Below, piece by piece: positions 8,945-17,811 of a stretch of DNA of 64,000 bases (position 1 is its first letter; each line of letters begins with the position of its first letter). Below the pieces are notes generated by a model. It saw nothing but the letters and a program-made list of their open reading frames with translations. It searched no databases and had not been told where the DNA came from. Source of the stretch: Halapricum desulfuricans (GTDB taxonomy: Archaea > Halobacteriota > Halobacteria > Halobacteriales > Haloarculaceae); NCBI RefSeq assembly GCF_017094525.1, contig NZ_CP064788.1, positions 868,001 to 932,000 on the forward strand, in the 5' to 3' direction. The translations under genes and the position numbers were made by a program.

Positions 8945-10486
8945 ATGACCAGAACGTTTGTGCTTGGGCTGGACGGGGCCAGCTGGCGGCTGCTCGAGCC
9001 CTGGATCGAGACCGGCGAGTTGCCGAACCTCGAGGCGCTGCGCGAGTCGGGCACGTGGGCGGAGAGTCGCAGTTGCCTGCCGCCGGTGACCTTCCCTAAC
9101 TGGAAGTGCTACGCCTCCGGGAAGAACCCCGGCGGGTTCGGCGTCTTCTGGTTCGAGCGCGTCGATCTCGACGCCGGCGAGATCTCGGTCTGCAACGGTA
9201 ACGACTTCGACACGCTCGAGCTGTGGGACTACCTCAACGACGAGGGACAGACGGCGGGCATAATGAACATGCCGTCGACGTACCCGCCGCGCGAGATCGA
9301 CGACTTCATCGTCTCGGGCGGGCCGGACGCTGTCGAGGGCGAGTACCGATCGCTCGAGGAGGGCTACACCCATCCGCCCGAACTGGCCGAAGAACTCGAA
9401 GACCGATTCGGCTACCGGGTCCATCCCGAGCCGCTGCTATCGAGCAACGACGAGACCGGCGCGGAGGTCGACGCGATCCTCGACCTGTTCGAGGCGCGCT
9501 TCGAGGCCGCCATCACCCTCTTCGAGGAGCGCGATCTGGACTTCATGCACTTGACGCTGTTCTATCTGAACGTCCTGCATCACTTCTTCTGGGACGAAGC
9601 GTCGACCAGACGCGGCTGGAAACTCGTCGACGAGTGGATCGGTCGCCTCGCCGACCTGGAGGACACGGACCTGATCGTGATGTCCGACCACGGCAGCGGG
9701 CCGACTCAGACGGAGTTTTACGTCAACGAGTGGCTGGCCGAACACGGCTATCAGGCACGCACCCAGTCGATCGGGAGCGTCTTCCAGCGGGTGGGACTGA
9801 CCCGGGAGAACGCGCTGGCGGTCGCCAAGCGCCTAGGGATGGTCGAGTTCCTCTCGCGAGCCGTCCCCGAACGCGTCCAGCAACTCGTCCCCCAGGAGGC
9901 CGGCGTCAAGCGCGGTCAAAAGCTCGACGCGATCGACCTGCCGAACACGCAGGCTGTCGCGAGCGCCCAGGGACCGATCTACGTCAACCCCGCATACGAC
10001 GTCGAGAGCGTCGTCGACTCCCTGATCGAGGACCTCCGGACGGTCGAGGACGAGCACGGCCGGATCTTCACGGACGTCTACCGTGGCGAGGAGATCTACG
10101 ACGGTCCCTACGTCGACGAGGCGCCGGAAGTCGTCGTCGAACAGCGCCCCGGCGTCCACGTCAACGACGGGATCGGCGGCGGCGAGATCATGACCGAACC
10201 GGCCCGCTGGGCCGCGGAAAACACGAACACGGGGATCTTCGTCGCGTCCGGTCCCTCCTTCGAGGCGGGCGGCAAGCGCGAGCGGATCTCGATCACCGAC
10301 ATCGCGCCGACGGTGCTGGCAAACGCCGGCTGTGCGGTCCCGACGGACATGCGCGGCGACGTCCTCGATATCTTCCGCGAAGACCCTGACGTCGAGACGC
10401 GCGACCCGCTCGAATCGGCGGGCCGGCGGTCCGAAGCGGGCGAGGAAGTCTCCGAGCGACTCCAGCAGCTGGGCTACATGGAGTGA
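8945..10486 (+). CDS. Alkaline-phosphatase-superfamily phosphodiesterase
   Basis: A 513-residue protein of the type I phosphodiesterase/nucleotide pyrophosphatase branch. Metal ligand D10 lies in VLGLDGASW, the candidate nucleophile T49 in CLPPVTFPNWK, the metal motif LIVMSDHGSG is near residue 244, and a late H sits in RPGVHVND. It is cytoplasmic by sequence, with no signal peptide. Similar genes occur in archaeal glycan and phospholipid clusters and may transfer or remove phospho-groups such as phosphoethanolamine; the substrate here is not shown. It is the last gene of the 5816-10486 run. Confidence 0.82.
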   Translation: MTRTFVLGLDGASWRLLEPWIETGELPNLEALRESGTWAESRSCLPPVTFPNWKCYASGKNPGGFGVFWFERVDLDAGEISVCNGNDFDTLELWDYLNDEGQTAGIMNMPSTYPPREIDDFIVSGGPDAVEGEYRSLEEGYTHPPELAEELEDRFGYRVHPEPLLSSNDETGAEVDAILDLFEARFEAAITLFEERDLDFMHLTLFYLNVLHHFFWDEASTRRGWKLVDEWIGRLADLEDTDLIVMSDHGSGPTQTEFYVNEWLAEHGYQARTQSIGSVFQRVGLTRENALAVAKRLGMVEFLSRAVPERVQQLVPQEAGVKRGQKLDAIDLPNTQAVASAQGPIYVNPAYDVESVVDSLIEDLRTVEDEHGRIFTDVYRGEEIYDGPYVDEAPEVVVEQRPGVHVNDGIGGGEIMTEPARWAAENTNTGIFVASGPSFEAGGKRERISITDIAPTVLANAGCAVPTDMRGDVLDIFREDPDVETRDPLESAGRRSEAGEEVSERLQQLGYME

Positions 10487-10504
10487 TCGTCAGACTGAGC
10501 CGAA

Positions 10505-11533
10505 TCACTCGAGACAGGCCGCGACGGCCCTGAGTAGCGTCTCCCCGCGGACCTCGTCGGCGAACAGCGGGACGCGCTTGACGTCGTGGCCGCGGAAGAC
10601 GTCCTGCGAGCGCTGCAGGGCCTTCTGCTGGACCTCCCAGCGGCGCTGGCAGAACTCACAGTCGTCAAGGTTCGGCGAGACGAACCAGTCGGCCTCGATG
10701 TCCGCGACGGCAGTCAAATCCTCCATCACGCGATTGACGACGATCGTCCCGACGGGAATCCCGAACTCCTCAAGCTGTGTCAGGAGTCGCTCGGACTCCA
10801 TAACGCTGAGCTCTTCGGGCACCATGACGACCCGGAAGTCCGTCTTCTCGGGGTCCTGCAGGACGGCTCGCAGGCGCTCGATCCGCCGGCTGAGCTCGCG
10901 CAGATCGCCCATTCCCTCCTCAAGCTGTTCGTCCCCGTCCCCGAACATGCCCGTCACCGATTCCATGACGCCGCTCATGCGCTCGCGGAACGCGATCAGT
11001 CGACCGACCATCGTCTCCATCACGTCCGGCAACTCGAGCAGGCGCAGGGTGTGGCCGGTCGGCGCGGTGTCGACGACGACGCGATCGAACCGTTCGTCGT
11101 CGAGATACCGGACGAGCAGGCGCATCGCCGCGGCCTCGTCGGTGCCGGGCATCGCCGCGCCGAAGGGGTCGGCCATGTCGTCACCCAGCAGCTCGGCGAG
11201 CGGGCCGAGGCTGTCCTCGACGCCCAGCGGGTTCTCGCCGAAGGCGTCCTCGGGGTCGATCTCGACGGCGTACAGCGGGATCTCCTCGCGGATCTGTGTC
11301 GGTTCGCCCGGGATGTCGGTTTCGAGGGTGTCCGACAGCGAGTGTGCCGGATCGGTCGAGACGATCAGCGTCGACGTACCGTCGCGGGCGCTTGCAAGCC
11401 CCGTGGCGGCAGCCATCGTCGTCTTGCCCACACCGCCCTTGCCGCCGTAGAGCACGTAGTCGGGGGCGTCGACCCCGCTCGGCACGGCCGCGTCGTCGAT
11501 CTCCTCGACCGCCTCGACGTCGATGTCAGTCAT
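10505..11533 (-). CDS. ArsA/Get3-type ATPase
   Basis: A 342-residue cytosolic ATPase of the TRC40/GET3/ArsA family. The deviant Walker A GGKGGVGKTT lies at about 29-38, followed by switch I STDPAHSLSD, switch II DTAPTGHTLRLL, and a CxxC pair in DDCEFCQRRW that in Get3 binds the dimer-interface zinc. Eukaryotic Get3 delivers tail-anchored membrane proteins; archaeal homologues are believed to do similar chaperone work, while an arsenite role would need an arsB partner, which is absent here. The start is ATG 11533. Confidence 0.9.
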   Translation of the reverse strand: MTDIDVEAVEEIDDAAVPSGVDAPDYVLYGGKGGVGKTTMAAATGLASARDGTSTLIVSTDPAHSLSDTLETDIPGEPTQIREEIPLYAVEIDPEDAFGENPLGVEDSLGPLAELLGDDMADPFGAAMPGTDEAAAMRLLVRYLDDERFDRVVVDTAPTGHTLRLLELPDVMETMVGRLIAFRERMSGVMESVTGMFGDGDEQLEEGMGDLRELSRRIERLRAVLQDPEKTDFRVVMVPEELSVMESERLLTQLEEFGIPVGTIVVNRVMEDLTAVADIEADWFVSPNLDDCEFCQRRWEVQQKALQRSQDVFRGHDVKRVPLFADEVRGETLLRAVAACLE

Positions 11534-11623
11534 GGCCGGCGCTACCCGGGCGAGACTTGTGTACCCGTCGGTCTCACGATACTCGCGGCTACATCACCGA
11601 CGCGGTCCGACCGCCTCGAACGA

Positions 11624-12997
11624 TCAGTATTCGGGCTCGTCGAGCACGATCGACTGCTCGCGGCCGGGGCCGATACCGATCGCGTAGATCGGCGTGTCGA
11701 GTTCGTCGCTGATGTACTCCAGATACACTCGCGCGTTCTCGTCGAGCGCCTCGTAGCCCGCCTCGGCGACGGCGCCCCAGTCCTGTTCCGGCCAGCCGTC
11801 GAACGTACGGAACGTGGCCTCACACCGTTCCCACTGCTCGGTCGTCGCGGGGACCGTCCGACACTCCTCGCCGTCCAGCATGTACGTGTGGCCGACCTTC
11901 ACTTCCTCGAGGCCGGCGAGCGTGTCCACGTGGTTGACCGCGAGCCCGGTGAACCCGGACGCGCGGGCGGCGTGGCGCAACATCGGCATGTCGAGCCAGC
12001 CGACGCGGCGCGGCCGACCGGTGACGGTGCCGTACTCGTCGCCTGCCTCGCGGATGTAGGTCGCCAGTTCCTCGTGTTCGCCCTCGCCCTGCTCGTCGTA
12101 GCCGGGCGTGTCACCGACGACGCCGCCAAGTTCCGTGGGCATCGGGCCCGAACCCACGCGGGACAAGTAGGCCTTGACGATGCCGATCACTTCGCCGTCA
12201 CCGACGACGCCCGGCGCGAGCCCGCTCCCGACGCAGGCCCCGCCGGCGGTCGGGTTCGAGGAGGTCACGTAGGGATAGTTGCCGTGGTCGATATCGAGAA
12301 GCGTCCCCTGTGCCCCCTCGAGCATGACGTTCTTGCCGTCGGCCCTGGCCTCGGTGAGGAACTGGCCGGCGTTGACCGCCATCGAATCCAGCCGGCGGCC
12401 GTATTCGCTGAACTCCTCGTGCAACGCGTCGACGTCGAAGGCGTTCGGGTACTCCAGATCGTCCGGGTCCAGCCCGTAGACGTCCTTGACGAGCGCTCGC
12501 TTCTGTGGGACGACGTACTCCAGCCGTTCCCGAAGCACGTCGGGCTCCAGCAGGTCGCCGATCCGGACGCCGCGTCGGCCCGCCTTGTCCTCGTAGGTGG
12601 GGCCGATCCCGCGGCCGGTGGTTCCGACCTCCTGATCGTCCTCGCTTTTGACGTCCTCTTCGATCGAGTCCAGTACGCGGTGGAACGGCAGGATCACGTG
12701 TGCGCGTTCGGCGACGCGGATGTCCGGATCGAGTCCGCGCTCGCGCAGCGAGTCGATCTCCTCGAACAGCGTCCGCGGATTGATCACGCAACCGTTGCCG
12801 AGCACACCGATCTTGCCTCGAACCGCGCCGCTGGGAACCAGCGAGAGCTTGTAGGTCTCTCCGCCCTCGACGACGGTGTGACCCGCGTTGTCTCCGCCCT
12901 GGTATCGAACGACGACGTCGGCCGCGTCGCCGTAGAGATCGACGACGCCGCCCTTCCCCTCGTCGCCGAGCTGTGAGCCGACGATCGTGACAGTCAT
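11624..12997 (-). CDS. purA: Adenylosuccinate synthetase
   Basis: A 457-residue enzyme that joins IMP and aspartate using GTP in the first committed step to AMP. Signature segments are the N-terminal GSQLGDEGKGGVVDLYGD (catalytic D and GDEGKG P-loop), DNAGHTV (catalytic H), GTTGRGIGPTYEDKAGRRG, LEGAQGTLLDIDHGNYPYVTSS and a C-terminal PIYAIGIGPGREQ. Length is normal. ATG 12997 is chosen over an adjacent GTG at 13000; a TATA-like TTTACC (about 13022-13027) lies 28 bases upstream, giving a leaderless transcript. Confidence 0.96.
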   Translation of the reverse strand: MTVTIVGSQLGDEGKGGVVDLYGDAADVVVRYQGGDNAGHTVVEGGETYKLSLVPSGAVRGKIGVLGNGCVINPRTLFEEIDSLRERGLDPDIRVAERAHVILPFHRVLDSIEEDVKSEDDQEVGTTGRGIGPTYEDKAGRRGVRIGDLLEPDVLRERLEYVVPQKRALVKDVYGLDPDDLEYPNAFDVDALHEEFSEYGRRLDSMAVNAGQFLTEARADGKNVMLEGAQGTLLDIDHGNYPYVTSSNPTAGGACVGSGLAPGVVGDGEVIGIVKAYLSRVGSGPMPTELGGVVGDTPGYDEQGEGEHEELATYIREAGDEYGTVTGRPRRVGWLDMPMLRHAARASGFTGLAVNHVDTLAGLEEVKVGHTYMLDGEECRTVPATTEQWERCEATFRTFDGWPEQDWGAVAEAGYEALDENARVYLEYISDELDTPIYAIGIGPGREQSIVLDEPEY

Positions 12998-13020
12998 CAC
13001 GGCCGATTTCCCACCACCCG

Positions 13021-13029
13021 GGTAAACAG
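13021..13029 (-). promoter_or_regulatory. TATA-like box for purA
   Basis: The minus strand reads CTGTTTACC here, about 28 bases before the purA ATG at 12997. The spacing fits an archaeal TATA box with a leaderless start. Confidence 0.5.
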
Positions 13030-13135
13030 ATTACGGTCCGTCCCCGTCGACGGCTGCTTGTGAACACATCCCAATATCTAAATACCGGGACGTTGTAGTT
13101 CACTGTAGCGATTTCCGCTCGCTCAGACAGCAACC

Positions 13136-13141
13136 TTTAAA
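13136..13141 (+). promoter_or_regulatory. TATA box for the winged-helix gene at 13169
   Basis: The hexamer TTTAAA ends 28 bases before the ATG at 13169 and is preceded by a purine/C-rich BRE-like stretch. It is one of the clearest archaeal promoters in the window and argues for a leaderless mRNA. Confidence 0.6.
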
Positions 13142-13168
13142 CCCTGGGCATACAAGTTAACAAATGCC

Positions 13169-13474
13169 ATGATAGACCGGCTTGAGAAGGAAGTCGACAT
13201 GCTGGAGCGCCATCTGCAGGTCCTGCGGATGGTCATCGAGAACGAACCGATTGGGATCGTAAAGATGTCCAACGAGACGGGCTATCCCCACCACAAGGTC
13301 CGGTACTCGCTGCGCGTGCTCGAAGAGGAGAACCTCATCGAACCGTCCAGTCAGGGTGCGATCACGACCGAACAGACCGCGGAGTTCGTCGACGATCTCG
13401 ACGGTAAGATCGATCACATCATCGAGAAGCTCGACGGGATGAAAATCGACGACGCGGCCGAAGTCGAACGCTAG
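13169..13474 (+). CDS. Winged-helix protein, putative transcriptional regulator
   Basis: A 101-residue protein: an N-terminal helix (MIDRLEKEVDMLERHLQVLR), a winged helix (VIENEPIGIVKMSNETGYPHHKVRYSLRVLEEENLIEPSSQGA) and a C-terminal coiled helix (about 74-95) likely for dimerization. It looks like a conserved haloarchaeal DNA-binding regulator. The strong TATA box upstream suggests high expression. Its TAG stop is shared, through CTAG at 13471-13474, with the convergent coiled-coil gene. The regulated target is unknown. Confidence 0.82.
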   Translation: MIDRLEKEVDMLERHLQVLRMVIENEPIGIVKMSNETGYPHHKVRYSLRVLEEENLIEPSSQGAITTEQTAEFVDDLDGKIDHIIEKLDGMKIDDAAEVER

Positions 13475-15585
13475 AGTTCCGGAACCGAGAGGTGGAAGCC
13501 GCCGTCACGCGACTCGACCAGACAGAGGTGAAAGCCGCCTTTTCTCGACAGTCGGACGAAGCTCTCGCGCTTGTCGCGGCTGAGAATCCCGCCGCCAGTC
13601 GCTTCGGCAGCCGTCTTGAGCGCGTCCGGCTCGAAGAAACTCGACGTGACAAAGACGGCTCCGGCGAGCCGCTCGTGTGCTTCCCCGGCTCGCGTGGCGG
13701 CGGTCACCAGTCCGGTCATCATCTCCTCAGTCGTCGCCGTCCGGGAGTCGTCGAGGTTCGTCACCACGAGCGGGTTTCCCATCCGGTCGCGCACGACGAC
13801 GTCGAACGACTCCTCCTGCGGTGTCGCTTCGTCTCCGTCCACGGTGACAGTTCCGGCCAGTTGCACGCGATCGATCTTCGGGATCGCGTCGTAGAGGTCC
13901 TCGAGGACCTTCCGGTGGCCGGTATCGCGGATCTCGTAGAGGAGTTCGTGGACGAGCCACTCGACGAACTGGTAGTGGATCGTCTCCTGCAGGAACGACT
14001 CGAAGGGCTCGCCCTCGACGGTCGCCTCCGAGTCGTCGAACTCCGTGTGATGCTCCAGCGAGAGGTTGGCGTCGACGGCCGCCGCGTCCACCTCGCCGTC
14101 GTGAGCGCTCGACAGCGTCGCGTCGCTTCTCGAACCGTAGCGCACGAACAGGTTCGTCCCCGCGATCGCTTCCCGCGGCGTCAGTGACGGTCCCGTCGTT
14201 GACGACTGGGACAGTTGCGAATCGTCGGCTGCGGGTTCGTCCGCGGCTTCGAGACGGTCTTCGAGGTCGGCGACCTCCGTCCGGAGTCGCTGTACTTCCT
14301 CCTGCAGGTCGTCGCGCTCCTGTCTGACCTGCTTGAGTTCCGCCTGTAGCTCGTCACGCTCCGTCCGGAGTTCCGATCGGCTGGCCTCGAGTTCCTCGAT
14401 CCGCGCTTCGAGGTCGGCGATTTCCGCTCCGGCGTCGCTGGACGCCGCGCGTTGGCGATCGGGCTGGCCCCCGTGTTCAGCGTGCTGGCGATCGGGCTGG
14501 CGCCGGGCCGAGGTCGCCTGCCGGGCCGCGTCCGTCTCTGGGTGCTGTTCGTGCCGGGAGTCGTCCGCCGTCTCGCCGTCGGGCGTCCACGTGCGGTCAG
14601 GATCGACCGAGGGAATCGTCCGCCGTTCGAGAGCGGTGCTTGTCGCGCCCTCCGTGGCCTCTTCGCGCCGGGCCGAATCGTCCTCGTGTCGCCGCTCGCG
14701 TGTCGTTTGTTTGGTTTCCTGCCGGGGTTCGGCGCTGACAGTCCGGTCACGACCTTCGGGCGTCCCGGATGACGGAGGGTCATCAGTTGCCTCGGAGGAG
14801 GAGGCACTCTCGACCGTCCCGGACGACGGAGGGTCGTCAGCTGTCTCGGAGGAGGAGTCACCCGTGTCCCTCGGTCGTTCGTCGCGACGGGTACGGTCGT
14901 CCGTCTCCGACTCGTCGTCGTCCTGACTGGGATCGCTGGCTCCGCTGTCGGTGTCGTCGGCCCGAGACGGGCCGGTTTCGGCCGATTCGTCACCAGTCGG
15001 CCGATCCTCGTCGTCCCCGGACGTCGAGTCGGTCTCCGCGGCCGGGGGGTCCGGGAGTTCGATCGGATCGATGTCGACAGGTCGAACCTCGTAGATGCCG
15101 ACCTCGTCGTCGGCGCGTTCGAAGGCCTCGTCGCCGCTGGCCAGCTGGCCGCTCTCCCCCAGAAAGGCCACGCTCATCGACTTGCCTGCCTGGTAGACGA
15201 CGTAGTAATCGCCGCTGAGGACGTTTTCCGACAACTCGACGTGCCCTGTGAACCCCCCCTCGGAGAGTTTCCTGTCGACCTCGTGCAGCGCGGTCTCCTC
15301 GCTGTAGTACTTCGCTCGCACCTCGTCGCCGCGCTCTTGCATCACTGCAAGCAGTGGCAACGCCGGTGTCGGTGCCTTGTGGACCGTTCCGGTCGCGTCC
15401 TCGAAATCCGTGATCGTCCCGTCGAGGATGTCGACGGCCGTGCCCTCGATCATGTACAGCGTCGCACGACCCGTCGTGACCGCGCCGGAGAACGACTGGT
15501 CGGCGAGCGTCCGGAGTTGCTCGTAGCCGTCGGTGAACGGACGCGACTCCCACTCGTCGACTTGCTCGGCCGCGCGCGTCGTCAT
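13471..15585 (-). CDS. Large acidic coiled-coil protein of unknown function
   Basis: A 704-residue protein in three parts. Residues 1-170 hold two related beta-rich segments (SFSGAVTTGRATLYMIEG and FTGHVELSENVLSGDYYVVY) that vaguely recall DUF4388/PATAN-type domains. Residues 170-385 are an extreme Asp/Glu/Ser/Thr/Arg-rich linker with repeats such as ATDDPPSSGT. Residues 395-455 are a strong coiled coil. Residues 475-704 are a globular C-terminal domain with VVRDRMGNPLVVTNLDDSR. ATG 15585 is preferred to TTG 15597. A scaffold or signalling role is only a guess. It converges with the winged-helix gene by a shared CTAG stop. Confidence 0.78.
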   Translation of the reverse strand: MTTRAAEQVDEWESRPFTDGYEQLRTLADQSFSGAVTTGRATLYMIEGTAVDILDGTITDFEDATGTVHKAPTPALPLLAVMQERGDEVRAKYYSEETALHEVDRKLSEGGFTGHVELSENVLSGDYYVVYQAGKSMSVAFLGESGQLASGDEAFERADDEVGIYEVRPVDIDPIELPDPPAAETDSTSGDDEDRPTGDESAETGPSRADDTDSGASDPSQDDDESETDDRTRRDERPRDTGDSSSETADDPPSSGTVESASSSEATDDPPSSGTPEGRDRTVSAEPRQETKQTTRERRHEDDSARREEATEGATSTALERRTIPSVDPDRTWTPDGETADDSRHEQHPETDAARQATSARRQPDRQHAEHGGQPDRQRAASSDAGAEIADLEARIEELEASRSELRTERDELQAELKQVRQERDDLQEEVQRLRTEVADLEDRLEAADEPAADDSQLSQSSTTGPSLTPREAIAGTNLFVRYGSRSDATLSSAHDGEVDAAAVDANLSLEHHTEFDDSEATVEGEPFESFLQETIHYQFVEWLVHELLYEIRDTGHRKVLEDLYDAIPKIDRVQLAGTVTVDGDEATPQEESFDVVVRDRMGNPLVVTNLDDSRTATTEEMMTGLVTAATRAGEAHERLAGAVFVTSSFFEPDALKTAAEATGGGILSRDKRESFVRLSRKGGFHLCLVESRDGGFHLSVPEL

Positions 15586-15673
15586 TGTCTTGGACAAGTC
15601 CTATCTGGGCCAAATAGTTTGCGCCGATCGCCGGGACCGGTGAGCCTTTTCGGCTCGAAGCCGAACCGCGTCT

Positions 15674-16087
15674 ATGAGCGAGAAAGCGGGCGTCAGCGAC
15701 CGCTACCCGACTGCGAGCCCCTGGCCAGTGTTCGTCGCGCTCGGGTTCGCGCTGACCGAACTCGGACTCTTCCTGGGCGCGTTCCCGATCGCGGTCGGCG
15801 GCGGACTGCTCTTCGGCGGGAGTGTCGCCGGAATCCTGACCGAGGCCGACTACGTGAGCCACCTCTGGCGGACGACGGCGTACATGGGCGTCGCGCTCGT
15901 GATCGCCGGTGCGGGCCTGATGGCGCTGGGCGGCCAGTTCGACCTCGGTGTCCTCGCCGACTCGATCGACCGGCCGAACGTCGCCGGTCACCGACTGCTC
16001 AGCCGCGGGCTGGCGATTGCGACCGCCGGGGTCATGCTAATCGCAACCGGCGCGGCCGGGCAGTTCGGTCGACACCCGACAGCTTAG
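15674..16087 (+). CDS. Small membrane protein (137 aa)
   Basis: Four hydrophobic helices are visible (about 18-36, 38-55, 73-92, 113-128) with a short hydrophilic N-terminus. It resembles the haloarchaeal DUF7541-type membrane proteins often near heme-copper oxidase genes; this is from memory and tentative. The next gene, 44 bases downstream, is a second small membrane protein, and the pair is probably co-transcribed. No catalytic motif is visible. Confidence 0.75.
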   Translation: MSEKAGVSDRYPTASPWPVFVALGFALTELGLFLGAFPIAVGGGLLFGGSVAGILTEADYVSHLWRTTAYMGVALVIAGAGLMALGGQFDLGVLADSIDRPNVAGHRLLSRGLAIATAGVMLIATGAAGQFGRHPTA

Positions 16088-16131
16088 CCGCTACCAACAA
16101 CCTATTTACCTCGCTGGTCCACCTCACGGGT

Positions 16132-16428
16132 ATGTCGGGGCGCATCTTCGATCGGGACACGCTGCTTGATCTCACCGTCAACGTCATCCCGCTGGCCATG
16201 CTCGCGTTCTTCCTCGTCGCGTTTCTCGTGTACGCGCCCGGCCCGTTCGCGTTCGACCCGGTGCTCTCGACGATCCAGCTGTCGATCGTCTTCACGACGT
16301 TCTTCTTGCTTGCCGTGCTGACCTACTACGCCGGGAAGGCGATCGCCGGTGCGGAGAAGAGCCACGGCGTCCACGCCGAGACTGCGACCGTCCAGCCGGA
16401 CGAAACCGACGACTCCGGGACGCCATAG
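16132..16428 (+). CDS. Small membrane protein (98 aa), DUF6684-like
   Basis: The sequence MSGRIFDRDTLLDLTVNVIPL is followed by two TM helices (about 18-36 and 48-70) and a polar acidic tail. The N-terminal motif FDRxTLLDLTVNxIPL recalls haloarchaeal DUF6684 proteins linked to respiratory oxidase assembly; the link is recalled, not shown. The upstream gene is also a small membrane protein in the same orientation. ATG 16132 is used; the longer upstream frame overlaps that gene and does not read as protein. Confidence 0.75.
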   Translation: MSGRIFDRDTLLDLTVNVIPLAMLAFFLVAFLVYAPGPFAFDPVLSTIQLSIVFTTFFLLAVLTYYAGKAIAGAEKSHGVHAETATVQPDETDDSGTP

Positions 16429-16519
16429 CCTCCCGAAGCTCGATCCGGCGCGACGACTGCTTGCAGCCAAATTTGCTCGAACCGCAATCGACTGTTTTTG
16501 GCCCGACTTGCAGGTGTAC

Positions 16520-17308
16520 ATGCCGCGACTCGACGCGATATACGTCTATCCGATCAAATCCCTCGACGGGGTCGAACTGGAGACCGGGCAGGTCGGCCCC
16601 GGCGGCTCGCTGACCCGCGACCGTCAGTACGCGATGGTCGATGCCGACGGCGAGTACGTCAACGGCAAGCGGACGCCAGCAGTCCATCGAATCCGCGCCG
16701 ACTTCGATACGAGCGGGACGATCGTCACGCTGCGCGACGGATCGGAATCGGCGAGATTCGATCTCGAACGCGAACGCGACCGGGCGCAGGCGTGGCTCGA
16801 CGAGCGGTTCGACCCCGAGATCGAACTCGTCTCCAACGACCGTCTGGGGTTTCCCGACGATACGACCGATTTCGGCCCGACCGTGATTTCGACGGGCACG
16901 CTGGCCGTCGTCGCGGACTGGTTCGACGAGATCGATGGCCCCGAGGAAATGCGGCGTCGCCTGCGCCCGAACCTCGTCGTCGACGCGGCACCGTTCTGGG
17001 ATGACCGGCTCTATGCGGGTCCCGACTCGCGTGTCCGGTTCGATGTCGGAGACGTGACCTTCGAGGGTCGTGGCCCCTGCCAGCGATGTGTCGTGCCCGC
17101 ACGCGACCCCGACAGCGGCCGCGAGACCGAACGATTCCGGACGCGGTTCGTCGAAAAGCGCCGCGAGACGCTCCCGGAGTGGGCACCCGAAGAGCGATTC
17201 GACCACTACTACCGGGTCATGGTCAACACGCGAACGCCGGCCGACTCCCGCGGCGAGTGGATTTCCGTCGGCTCGGAAGTCGTGATCGACGAGGCGACAG
17301 GCCGTTAG
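16520..17308 (+). CDS. MOSC-domain protein (YcbX/mARC type)
   Basis: A 262-residue protein. The MOSC N-terminal beta-barrel reads IYVYPIKSLDGVEL at about 6-19, then LTRDRQYAMVDADGEY. The C-terminal MOSC domain reads RRLRPNLVVD and FEGRGPCQRCVVPARDPDSG, whose conserved cysteine (in GPCQRC) would ligate the molybdenum cofactor. Relatives (YcbX, mARC) reduce N-hydroxylated compounds. ATG 16520 fits the family start; the upstream extension reads poorly. It stands apart from its neighbours. Confidence 0.85.
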   Translation: MPRLDAIYVYPIKSLDGVELETGQVGPGGSLTRDRQYAMVDADGEYVNGKRTPAVHRIRADFDTSGTIVTLRDGSESARFDLERERDRAQAWLDERFDPEIELVSNDRLGFPDDTTDFGPTVISTGTLAVVADWFDEIDGPEEMRRRLRPNLVVDAAPFWDDRLYAGPDSRVRFDVGDVTFEGRGPCQRCVVPARDPDSGRETERFRTRFVEKRRETLPEWAPEERFDHYYRVMVNTRTPADSRGEWISVGSEVVIDEATGR

Positions 17309-17367
17309 CGCTGGTCGTCGAGGAACTCGATCTGTATCCGCTCGCGCCACTCCGGATCGTCGATCAT
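17305..17367 (-). CDS. Possible tiny ORF or gene remnant (20 aa)
   Basis: Minus strand ATG 17367 to TAA 17305 encodes MIDDPEWRERIQIEFLDDQR. Its composition is typical of a haloarchaeal protein C-terminus, and in-frame sequence upstream (ending VPVEVITGEGAGNG) also reads protein-like without an obvious start. The stop overlaps the MOSC gene stop. It may be a small peptide, the tail of an eroded gene, or chance. No promoter is evident. Confidence 0.25.
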   Translation of the reverse strand: MIDDPEWRERIQIEFLDDQR

Positions 17368-17468
17368 GCCGTTTCCTGCACCCTCACCGGTGATCACCTC
17401 GACGGGGACCGCCGCTCGTTTCGGCCGGCGGGGGCAACCCTTTTGGCTCGACCGGGACAGTTGCGGAT

Positions 17469-17765
17469 ATGGACTGGCCACACGATCCGGACGGCGAAGA
17501 GGGGAGCGAAGGCCGGCGCAAGTACGGCCACGCTGTCCTCGCGAAGAAAGTCTCTGAGGAGGACTTCCCGCTGACTGCGACCGAATACGTCGAGGAGTTC
17601 GGCGATCACCCGGTGCGAATCGACTACGAGACAGTCGTCAGCGTCGCGGACGTGTTCGAGCACGTCGACAGCGAGGAGTTCGAGGACTTCCCCGAGTTTC
17701 ACCGGGCGATCGGACGGGCGATGCGAGAAGCCGGCTACTGGCCGTACGAACTCGAACGAGCGTAG
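17469..17765 (+). CDS. DUF5785-like small protein (98 aa)
   Basis: Starts MDWPHDPDGEEGSEGRRKYG, continues with a small alpha/beta domain (AVLAKKVSEEDFPLTATEYVEEFG, VRIDYETVVSVADVFEHVDS) and ends in a helix with REAGYWPYELERA. It looks like the conserved haloarchaeal DUF5785 family; function unknown. A CTTTTGG about 25-30 bases upstream is a weak TATA candidate. It is followed by GTP cyclohydrolase III 46 bases downstream in the same orientation. Confidence 0.8.
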   Translation: MDWPHDPDGEEGSEGRRKYGHAVLAKKVSEEDFPLTATEYVEEFGDHPVRIDYETVVSVADVFEHVDSEEFEDFPEFHRAIGRAMREAGYWPYELERA

Positions 17766-17811
17766 CGGATCGACACACCAATATCGGCCGGCCCGTTATG
17801 CACGGACAGTT

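Noticed and set aside
10586-12976. A 796-codon open frame on the plus strand
   Set aside because: It is antisense to the ArsA-type ATPase and purA, both recognised. High G+C makes long antisense frames common, and the translation lacks any known motif and has valine/arginine-rich shadow composition.
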